A stretch of 64,000 nucleotides of DNA. It comes from UBA4732 sp002404095. Lineage in GTDB: Bacteria > Planctomycetota > Planctomycetia > Gemmatales > Gemmataceae. Both the position numbers and the translations under genes were made by a program. Location of the stretch: contig DAIPWT010000016.1 in NCBI GenBank assembly GCA_036783645.1, positions 1 through 64,000 on the forward strand, given 5' to 3'. The notes under the pieces are model-generated. The model ran no database searches, was not told where the DNA came from, and saw only the letters and a list, made by a program, of their open reading frames with translations. This document shows, piece after piece, positions 51,063 through 58,252 of the stretch. Every line of letters starts with the position of its first letter. Positions within the stretch are counted from its first letter, which is position 1.

Positions 51063-52055
51063 ATGCCGACCATTGCCAAACTCCGCTGGGGCGTCCTCGG
51101 CGTCGCCACCATCAACAATCGCCTCCTGCCCGCTTTCCGCAAGTCGGCCCACGCCGAGTTGCGGGCCGTCGCCAGCCGGTCGCCAGAGAAGGCCGAGGCC
51201 GCCGCCAAAGCCGCGAACATCCCCGTCGCCCACGGCAGTTACGAGGCTTTGCTCGACGACCCCGAGATCGACGCGGTTTACATTCCGCTGCCCAACACGC
51301 TACACGCCGAATGGACGCGCCGCGCGGCCGAGCGCGGCAAACATATTCTCTGCGAGAAACCGCTGACGCCGACCGCCTCCGAGGCGCGTGAATTGGTCGC
51401 GTTCTGCGCCGCTCGTAAGGTGCTGCTAATGGACGGCTTCATGTGGCCGCACCACCCGCGCACCACGGGCGTACGCAAATTCCTTGACGACGGCGGAATC
51501 GGCAAAGTGGAGCGCGTGACGGCGGCGTTCACCTATCCGCTGCAACCCTTGGAGCCGAGTAACATCCGTTTGCGATCCGATTTGGCGGGCGGGAGCCTTC
51601 TCGACGTGGGCTGCTATCCCGTGTACGGCATACGCTGGGCGTTCGGCGCCGAGCCGGTGCGGGCGTGGGCCAGCGCCCGTTATCTGCACGGCGTCGATGT
51701 GGAAATGAGCGGTCTGGTATGGCTGGCGGACGGCCGCGTCGGCGCCTTCGACTGCGCCTTCACGATGGCGATGCGCGGCTGGCTGGAAATCGCCGGCACG
51801 GAAGGCGTCGTCCACATTCCGGATCTGTGGTTGCCGGGACCGCGGGCGACGTACACGGTGCGCCGTCCGGATCGGCCGGACGAGGAAGTCGCCGTCGAGG
51901 GCGAGGACCAGATCGTCCACATGATCGACGACTTCAGCCGGGCCGTGCTGCACGGCGATCCATTGACGCCGGCGCCGGACGAAGCGGTACGGACGCTGCG
52001 CGTGCTGGACGCCCTGGCGCGGTCGGCGCGCGAAGGCCGTGAGGCGACGGTGTAA
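51063..52055 (+). CDS. Gfo/Idh/MocA-family oxidoreductase
   Basis: A 330-residue NAD(P)-dependent oxidoreductase. The N-terminal Rossmann domain begins LRWGVLGVATINN; CEKPLTPTASEA carries the catalytic Lys region (EKP), and a C-terminal beta domain follows (GGSLLDVGCYPVYGIRWAFG). Typical substrates are sugars or inositols; not assignable. The start at ATG 51063 has a weak ribosome-binding site. Its stop overlaps the next start (TAATG). Confidence 0.92.
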   Translation: MPTIAKLRWGVLGVATINNRLLPAFRKSAHAELRAVASRSPEKAEAAAKAANIPVAHGSYEALLDDPEIDAVYIPLPNTLHAEWTRRAAERGKHILCEKPLTPTASEARELVAFCAARKVLLMDGFMWPHHPRTTGVRKFLDDGGIGKVERVTAAFTYPLQPLEPSNIRLRSDLAGGSLLDVGCYPVYGIRWAFGAEPVRAWASARYLHGVDVEMSGLVWLADGRVGAFDCAFTMAMRGWLEIAGTEGVVHIPDLWLPGPRATYTVRRPDRPDEEVAVEGEDQIVHMIDDFSRAVLHGDPLTPAPDEAVRTLRVLDALARSAREGREATV

Positions 52056-54328
52056 TGCGCCTACTGTTTGCGACGACGCTGTTCGTCAGCGCGGCCCTGT
52101 TGTTTTTGGTACAGCCGCTGTTGGCGCGGATGGTGCTGCCGCTGCTGGGCGGGGCGCCGGCGGTCTGGAACACCTGCATGGTGTTTTTCCAGGCCGCGCT
52201 GCTGGCCGGTTACGCCTACGCCCATGCCGCTCCCGCGTGGCTCGGCGTCCGCCGTCATGCCGTGTTGCACCTGGGATTGCTCCTCTTGCCGCTACTTGTC
52301 CTGCCGCTGCACTTGGCCCGCTGGTGGCCTAATCCGGATGATTTCCATCCCATAATATGGTTGATCGGCCTGCTGCTCATCTCGGCGGGCCTGCCGTTCA
52401 CAGTCGTCGCAACCAGCAGTCCGCTGCTGCAACGCTGGTTCACGCACACCGCCGCCCCCGCCGCGCGCGACCCGTACTTTTTGTACGGCGCCAGCAATCT
52501 CGGCAGCATTCTCGGACTGCTCGCCTATCCTTTTTTGCTCGAACCGACCTTATCCTTGGCCCATCAGAGTTTGCTATGGACGGCCGGATACGGCCTGTTG
52601 ATCGCGCTGACGGCGGCGTGTGCGGTCTGCTTATGGCGCGCGCCAGCCGACAAAACGAGCCGCGACCGTGAGGGAGCGGGAGAAGTTCACCGCTCCCTCA
52701 CGGTCGCGGCTCGTTCGCTTTCCGTCGCGCGCCGCGCCCGTTGGGTGCTGCTGGCGTTTGTGCCGTCCAGCCTCATGCTCAGCGTCACCGCCTACCTGAC
52801 CACGGACGTGGCGGCCATTCCGCTTCTGTGGATCGCGCCGCTGACGTTGTATCTTCTGAGCTTCGTGCTGACCTTCGCGCGTCGGCCGCTGCTTTCGCAA
52901 GCCGTTCTGACGCGCTGGATGCCGTTAGTGATCCTGCCCGTGATCTTAACATTGCTATCGCAGGGATTTGAATTACTGGCCCCTCTGGTTATAGCCATCC
53001 ATTTATTGGGCCTATTTTGGATCGGTCTTGTGTGTCACGGCGAACTCGCCAAGGACCGTCCGCCTGGCGAACATCTGACGGAGTTCTATTTGTGGCTGTC
53101 GTTCGGCGGCGTGTTGGGCGGCGCCTTCAACGCGCTATTGGCGCCGCTATTGTTTTCCACGGTACTGGAATATCCGATTGTGTTGGTGCTGGCGTGCCTA
53201 TTGCGGCCGGTCCCCACCGCGGCAAATAGCGACAAGCGAGCCATAACGCCGTCAACCGCTCGCCTTCTGGATTGGCTGCTGCCGGTCGGATTGGGCGTCG
53301 TAACCGCGCTGCTGGTGCTGGGCGTACAGGCGTTGGGCACGGCGCCGGGGCCGTTGAGCATCGCCCTAATGTTCGCGGCGCCATTGGTGATCTGCTACCT
53401 CTTCCTATTCCGGCCGCTACGATTCGGCCTCGGCGTGGCGGCGCTGTTGCTGGCGGGAAGCCTCTATTCGGGCCTATACGGCGGGACCGAATTGCGGATG
53501 CGCAGTTTCTTCGCCGTGCATCGCGTCACGGTGGACCCGACGGGCCGCTTCCGCCAGCTCGTCCACGGCGACACGGTTCACGGCCGGCAAAGTCTGCGGC
53601 CCGGCGAGGAAGGCGAGCCGCTGACCTACTATTACCGAGGCAGTCCGGTCGGCCAACTGTTCAAGGCTCTCCACTACAACGACCGGGAGCGGCGCGATCC
53701 GCGGTTGAAGCGCGTTGGCGTCGTGGGCCTCGGCGCCGGCGCGCTCTGTTGCTACGCCGCGCAAGGCCAGGACTGGACCTTTTACGAAATCGATCCCGCA
53801 GTCAAATACATCGCGTGTGATTCGGGCCTGTTCACGTTTTACGGAAATTGTCCAGCCGAAAAGTCGGTCGTGATGGGCGATGCGCGCCTAACACTCCAGC
53901 GTTCGGACCAGCGTTTCGGCGTACTGGTCGTGGACGCCTTCAGTTCGGACGCCATCCCCGTCCACCTGCTGACGCGCGAGGCCATGAAGGTCTACTTCGA
54001 CCACCTGGACGACGACGGCATCCTCGCCTTCAACATTTCCAACCGTTATCTTGATCTGCGAACGGTAGTGGCCGACCTGGCGCGGAACCGCGAGGGGGAG
54101 CCGCCGTTGGCCTGCTACTACCAGGAAGACAGTAACCTCAGCGATAGGGATAAACAGGAGGGGAAAACGGCGTCTCAGTGGATGATACTGGCAAGAGACG
54201 CCGCGGCGCTGAACGGACTGGCCGGCAATGGTATGTGGAAGGCGGCGCCAGGCCGGGACGGGACGGCGTGGAGCGACGACTTCTCCAATCTAATTGGGGC
54301 GGTGAAATGGAGTAATTTGGGTGACTAA
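52055..54328 (+). CDS. membrane protein with C-terminal spermidine synthase-like domain
   Basis: A 757-residue fusion. The N-terminal half has about a dozen transmembrane segments; the C-terminal ~230 residues are a spermidine synthase-like methyltransferase fold (VGVVGLGAGALCCYAAQGQD, then VMGDARLTL and VVDAFSSDAIPVHLL). Such fused proteins are widespread and of unknown substrate. The gene overlaps the oxidoreductase stop by one base (TAATG). A 26-bp palindrome at 52654-52715 lies in frame (residues about 200-221) between two membrane segments and adds a RDREGA-type stretch. Confidence 0.85.
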   Translation: MRLLFATTLFVSAALLFLVQPLLARMVLPLLGGAPAVWNTCMVFFQAALLAGYAYAHAAPAWLGVRRHAVLHLGLLLLPLLVLPLHLARWWPNPDDFHPIIWLIGLLLISAGLPFTVVATSSPLLQRWFTHTAAPAARDPYFLYGASNLGSILGLLAYPFLLEPTLSLAHQSLLWTAGYGLLIALTAACAVCLWRAPADKTSRDREGAGEVHRSLTVAARSLSVARRARWVLLAFVPSSLMLSVTAYLTTDVAAIPLLWIAPLTLYLLSFVLTFARRPLLSQAVLTRWMPLVILPVILTLLSQGFELLAPLVIAIHLLGLFWIGLVCHGELAKDRPPGEHLTEFYLWLSFGGVLGGAFNALLAPLLFSTVLEYPIVLVLACLLRPVPTAANSDKRAITPSTARLLDWLLPVGLGVVTALLVLGVQALGTAPGPLSIALMFAAPLVICYLFLFRPLRFGLGVAALLLAGSLYSGLYGGTELRMRSFFAVHRVTVDPTGRFRQLVHGDTVHGRQSLRPGEEGEPLTYYYRGSPVGQLFKALHYNDRERRDPRLKRVGVVGLGAGALCCYAAQGQDWTFYEIDPAVKYIACDSGLFTFYGNCPAEKSVVMGDARLTLQRSDQRFGVLVVDAFSSDAIPVHLLTREAMKVYFDHLDDDGILAFNISNRYLDLRTVVADLARNREGEPPLACYYQEDSNLSDRDKQEGKTASQWMILARDAAALNGLAGNGMWKAAPGRDGTAWSDDFSNLIGAVKWSNLGD
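52654..52715. repeat. 26-bp palindrome inside the spermidine synthase-like gene
   Basis: Perfect arms 52654-52679 and 52690-52715 around a 10-nt loop. It is in frame and encodes a segment beginning TSRDREGAG and ending SLTVAARS in a loop between membrane helices. Confidence 0.88.
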
Positions 54329-54359
54329 TAGAGTCTTTTCTTGACCGCCAGAGGAATTG

Positions 54360-55277
54360 CTATCCTTCGTCTTCGTCGAAGAAGTCGTTTGAGACTTCCT
54401 TCAGTTCGTATAACTTCGTCAGCTTCACGCCGACATTGTGTTCGATCATCAGGTCGGCCAGTTTCGGCCCGTCGATCAAAACAACTTTCTTCCCCTCGAT
54501 TCGATCCACGAAATCGAGTGCGTCTTTGGTAAATTGCGACGTGGTGAGGATCACGCCCTTCTTTGCCCGAATGTAGTCCATGCTCCCGACGAAGCCTTGA
54601 ATCACCGGCCGACCCACCGAACCGTCCCACCGTTTGGCCTGTATACACACTACATCTAAGCCTAGTTTGTCCTCCTTGATAATCCCGTCGATTCCGCCAT
54701 CGCCGCTCTTTCCCGTCACGGACGCATCGCCGGTTACGCCGCCGTAACCCATCGCCCGCAACAAGCGGACTACGACCTGCTCGAAGAAACCGGGGGAACA
54801 GGTCTTCAACTTGGCCATCAGGTCTTGCGCCGTCGCCTTTTGGAGCGTGTTGAATGAAGCGTCCAGCAACTCCAGCGGGGTCTGGCTGCTTTCAATGACC
54901 GTCCCTGCCTCCCCCTCATTGTCCTGGTCTGTCGTGTGTCCGATGAACTTGAGGTAGGTGGAAAACTGCTTGAGGAATTTGCAATTGACCGTCGCCGGCT
55001 TCTGGAGGAGAACCTTGCGGCCCGCCTCGGCGATGCTGACCTTCCCACGCACCGGGTTCTCGATCAGCCCAGCGTTCTTTAAGTGAGACTTCGCCCATGC
55101 GACCCGATTGCTGAACACCGTTTGTTGGCCGCTCGGCAAGAGCTCCTGGCGTTCTTCGTCCGTCAACTTCAAACGCACGGCCAGCGTTTCGGTCACTTCA
55201 CGCATTTTGCGTTCCTGCCCATCCTGTAAGGCTTCCAGGATGGGCAGCATAACGGATTGAAAATCAGGTATGGCCAC
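54360..55277 (-). CDS. mrr: Mrr-type restriction endonuclease
   Basis: A 305-residue protein with an N-terminal winged-helix Mrr_N-like domain (MREVTETLAVRLKLTDEE) and a C-terminal PD-(D/E)xK nuclease domain: E166, D197 (GDGGIDGII), then Q213-A214-K215 (CIQAKRW). This matches Mrr, which restricts modified DNA. No methyltransferase is nearby, as usual for type IV-like systems. The gene is convergent with the membrane fusion gene. Confidence 0.92.
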   Translation of the reverse strand: MAIPDFQSVMLPILEALQDGQERKMREVTETLAVRLKLTDEERQELLPSGQQTVFSNRVAWAKSHLKNAGLIENPVRGKVSIAEAGRKVLLQKPATVNCKFLKQFSTYLKFIGHTTDQDNEGEAGTVIESSQTPLELLDASFNTLQKATAQDLMAKLKTCSPGFFEQVVVRLLRAMGYGGVTGDASVTGKSGDGGIDGIIKEDKLGLDVVCIQAKRWDGSVGRPVIQGFVGSMDYIRAKKGVILTTSQFTKDALDFVDRIEGKKVVLIDGPKLADLMIEHNVGVKLTKLYELKEVSNDFFDEDEG

Positions 55278-55391
55278 GAGTAATTACCTCATCGTTCGTG
55301 GGACAAATAGGCGTCTACTGCTTCCAGGGGATCTTGGCCAACAGCGCGGGCTGCCAGCTGGCGTCACTCCCATTCCTCCAATGTTTTAAGT

Positions 55392-56294
55392 CTATGATAA
55401 CGGTGCCAACGCCGCGACCGTCGCCCGCGTCGCCTCCTCGACCCGCTGCTCCCACGCCGGATCGTCGGTCTTGAACGGAAACAGGACGCCGCGCGAGCTG
55501 TTGACGACCACTCCCAGGCCGTCCGGCCGGAAGGCCGGCGCCACGTCCGCCGCCGCGCCGCCCTGCGCCCCGTAACCAGGAACAAGAAAGATCACATCCG
55601 GCGTCAGCTTACGCAAGGCGGCCAACTCGGCCGGATAGGTCGCGCCCACCACCGCCCCCACATCACCCAGGCCGCAGCGTCCCACGTTCTCGCGCGCCCA
55701 CGCCGCCACCGCCTCCGCCACGTGACAATAGACCGGCCGGCCGTCGGCCACAAGATCCTGGAACAAGCCGGCGCCGGGGTTGCTCGTCCGCACCAGCACG
55801 AATACGCCGGCCTGCGCCCGGCGGGCGCTTTGTAAGAACGGCTCGACGGCGTCACGACCGAGGTAAGGGTTGACCGTGAGAGCGTCGGCCTCCCACACCG
55901 GATGGACGCGGCCGGCCATCGACACGCCGCCGAAAGCCGCATCGGCGTAGGCCGCGGCCGTCGAGGCGATGTCGTTGCGCTTGGCGTCGAGGATGGTGAG
56001 CAGGCCAAGGCCGCGCGCCTTGCGCAACAGCCGCTGCATGACCGCCATGCCGTCGGGGCCGCACGCCTCAAAGAACGCGCTCTGCGGCTTGACCACCGGC
56101 ACAAGCGGGGCGACAATCTCCAATACGCGGTCGCAAAACTCCTCGTAAGACGCCGCCATCGCGCTCAAGGAATCGTCGCCGTGGCGGCGCCGTATTTCCA
56201 TCGGCAACGATTCCCAGCGCGGGTCGAGGCCCACACAGAGAGGGTTGCCCTTGGCGCGGATGACGGCGACCAATCGGTCGGCAAAGTGGTCCAT
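55392..56294 (-). CDS. pyrF: orotidine 5'-phosphate decarboxylase (long form)
   Basis: Last step of UMP synthesis. DAKRNDI gives the catalytic Lys/Asp; PLCVGLDPRW starts the barrel. The 300-residue length and sequence match the longer type 2 PyrF group. It is 5 nt from the next upstream gene, which starts at 56847. The region 55278-55391 holds nothing recognised. Confidence 0.95.
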   Translation of the reverse strand: MDHFADRLVAVIRAKGNPLCVGLDPRWESLPMEIRRRHGDDSLSAMAASYEEFCDRVLEIVAPLVPVVKPQSAFFEACGPDGMAVMQRLLRKARGLGLLTILDAKRNDIASTAAAYADAAFGGVSMAGRVHPVWEADALTVNPYLGRDAVEPFLQSARRAQAGVFVLVRTSNPGAGLFQDLVADGRPVYCHVAEAVAAWARENVGRCGLGDVGAVVGATYPAELAALRKLTPDVIFLVPGYGAQGGAAADVAPAFRPDGLGVVVNSSRGVLFPFKTDDPAWEQRVEEATRATVAALAPLS

Positions 56295-56298
56295 AGAA

Positions 56299-56847
56299 TC
56301 AACGCTTCTCCGTAGAATCGTCCTCGGCCGGCTTCTTCAAGTTGACATTCCATTCCAGCCGGTCGCCGCTGCCGCGTACACGACGGACATAATGCGTCGG
56401 ATGGCCGTCGCCGAGGTCGAAGGCCGCCGTCGCGTAATTGCGACGCACGCCCGTCGCCAAGTCCAATTGCAAACCCTTTTCGATGACCGCGAATTGTCCA
56501 TCCACCGTCAGGTCCGGGTAGTCCGCGGCCGGCAGCGTTTCGCCGTCGCAAGTCACCACCGTCACTTTGCCGTCGCGCACCTTGACAACCCATTCCGAAT
56601 CGCTCGACTCGCCGTGTTCCGTTATCTTCTCCTGGAACTGCAAATCGTAGTCGCGTGGGCCGTTGGCCTTCCAGCGTTGGCGGGCCGAGGCCAGTTCCTC
56701 CGGTCGCAATTGCAGACTAATATTGTAGATGATTGGCAGTGTAATCGCGGCCGCGCTCATCACGGCGAGGAGGAGGAAGTACCAAACCCAGCGGCGCGAG
56801 ACGGGCCGAAGAGGACTTGATTGGGGTGGCATGGCGAACCGATTCAT
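56299..56847 (-). CDS. membrane-anchored protein, DUF6174-like
   Basis: A 182-residue protein with one N-terminal transmembrane segment (VWYFLLLAVMSAAAITLPII) and a periplasmic-looking domain. ARQRWKANGPRDYDLQFQE and WVVKVRDGKVTVVTCDGE resemble DUF6174-type domains; function unknown. Two starts are possible (56847 and 56832), neither with a good ribosome-binding site. Co-oriented with pyrF and 4 nt from it. Confidence 0.65.
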   Translation of the reverse strand: MNRFAMPPQSSPLRPVSRRWVWYFLLLAVMSAAAITLPIIYNISLQLRPEELASARQRWKANGPRDYDLQFQEKITEHGESSDSEWVVKVRDGKVTVVTCDGETLPAADYPDLTVDGQFAVIEKGLQLDLATGVRRNYATAAFDLGDGHPTHYVRRVRGSGDRLEWNVNLKKPAEDDSTEKR

Positions 56848-56851
56848 GGTG

Positions 56852-56940
56852 GGCCGCTCGCTCCGCGAGCGGCTTGGCTCAGAGAGGAGAAACTATCTCT
56901 AAAAAGGTGGAGATCAAAAGTCACTCGCGGAGCGAGTGAC
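56852..56940. repeat. two palindromes before glgC, one identical to the kinase insertion
   Basis: 56852-56873 is the same 22-mer as 19623-19644 (CTCCG loop); 56920-56940 is a perfect inverted repeat with GTCACTCG/CGAGTGAC arms and loop CGGAG. Both lie between glgC and the DUF6174-like gene on the minus strand. Confidence 0.8.
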
Positions 56941-56946
56941 CCACCT

Positions 56947-58191
56947 TCACGGCCGGCCGTGGAAGGTTTCAGGCGGCTCCGCTTTCGGCACCACCACGAC
57001 GCCTTGCTCCGTCACCTGGAAGCCGCGGCGCCGGTCGTTCTCCAGGTCGTAACCGATGGTGGTATTCTCCGGAATCTTCACGTCCTTGTCCACGATCACC
57101 CGACGCAGCCGGCAGTGCCGGGCGACGTTTACGCCCTCGAACAAGATCGAATCGTCCACATGCGAATAGCTGTTGACGCGCACGAGCGGCGACAGGATGC
57201 TGCGGCGCACGTGGCCGCCGCTGATGATACAACCGGCGCAGACCATGCTGTCGTTGGCCTCGCCGCGGCGGGCGTTCTCCCACGTTCCGTCGTTGAACAC
57301 GAACTTCGGCGGCGGCAGCTGCGGCTGGAACGTGCGAATCGGCCAATCGTGGTCGTACAAGTTCAAGACCGGGTCTACCGCGATCAGGTCCATGTTAGCC
57401 TGGTAGTAAGCGTCGAGCGTCCCCACGTCGCGCCAATACGGCACCGGCTTGCGGTTGCGGTCGGGAAAGCGGTAGGCGAAGACGCGCTGCGACTGCAAGA
57501 TGCCGGGAATAATGTTCTTGCCGAAGTCGTGTTCGCTGTCCGGCTTGGCCGCGTCCTGGAACAGCAATTCGTACATGATCTTGGCCGAGATGACGTATAT
57601 GCCCATCGACGCCAGGCAGTTGTTGGGGTCGTCCGGCAACGGCGGCGGCTCCTTCGGCTTCTCCACGAAATTCGTTACGCGATCTTCTTTATCCACGTGC
57701 ATGACGCCGAAGCCGGTCGCCTCCGGGCGCGGCACAACGATGCAGCCGACGGTCAGGTCGGCGTTGCGGTCGAGGTGCGACTGGATCATGGCGGCGTAGT
57801 CCATCTTGTAAATGTGATCGCCGGCCAGGATGAGGACGTATTTCGGATCGGCCTTTTCGATGCTGTAGATGTTCTGGTAGATGGCGTCGGCCGTGCCTTT
57901 GTACCAGTTCTCGTCAATGCGCTGCTGCGGCGGCAGCACATCGACGTACTCGCCCAGTTCCCGGCTGAGGAAGGTCCAGCCGGCCGCGAGGTGGCGGTCG
58001 AGGCTCTGGGCCTTGTACTGCGTCAGGACGAGGATGCGGCGTAAATTACTATTGATGCAGTTGGACAGGGTGAAGTCGATGATGCGATAGAGGCCGCCGA
58101 AGGGCACGGCCGGCTTGGCGCGGTCGCGCGTGAGCGGGTCAAGGCGCGTACCTTTGCCTCCGGCCAGGATCATCGTCAGCACATCTCTCAC
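56947..58191 (-). CDS. glgC: glucose-1-phosphate adenylyltransferase
   Basis: Makes ADP-glucose for glycogen synthesis. From GTG 58191 it is 414 residues, with GGGGAGG 7 nt upstream. GGKGTRL (11-17) is the nucleotide-binding loop; the C-terminal beta helix (VDDSILFEGVNVARHCRLRR) ends the protein. No other glycogen genes are in the window. Allosteric control is expected from the family (fructose 1,6-bisphosphate or similar); not shown here. Confidence 0.95.
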   Translation of the reverse strand: MRDVLTMILAGGKGTRLDPLTRDRAKPAVPFGGLYRIIDFTLSNCINSNLRRILVLTQYKAQSLDRHLAAGWTFLSRELGEYVDVLPPQQRIDENWYKGTADAIYQNIYSIEKADPKYVLILAGDHIYKMDYAAMIQSHLDRNADLTVGCIVVPRPEATGFGVMHVDKEDRVTNFVEKPKEPPPLPDDPNNCLASMGIYVISAKIMYELLFQDAAKPDSEHDFGKNIIPGILQSQRVFAYRFPDRNRKPVPYWRDVGTLDAYYQANMDLIAVDPVLNLYDHDWPIRTFQPQLPPPKFVFNDGTWENARRGEANDSMVCAGCIISGGHVRRSILSPLVRVNSYSHVDDSILFEGVNVARHCRLRRVIVDKDVKIPENTTIGYDLENDRRRGFQVTEQGVVVVPKAEPPETFHGRP

Positions 58192-58252
58192 GTCACGGCC
58201 TCCCCTTGCTGGTGCGGGCAAGCTGCCATGATGCCTGAGAAACGCCAGCGTA

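Noticed and set aside
56821..58044. Long plus-strand open frame opposite glgC
   Set aside because: It is a shadow of glgC in GC-rich DNA; its protein has no recognisable domain while the minus strand is clearly glgC. The same holds for long frames opposite dxr, recQ, the VWA genes and the kinases.
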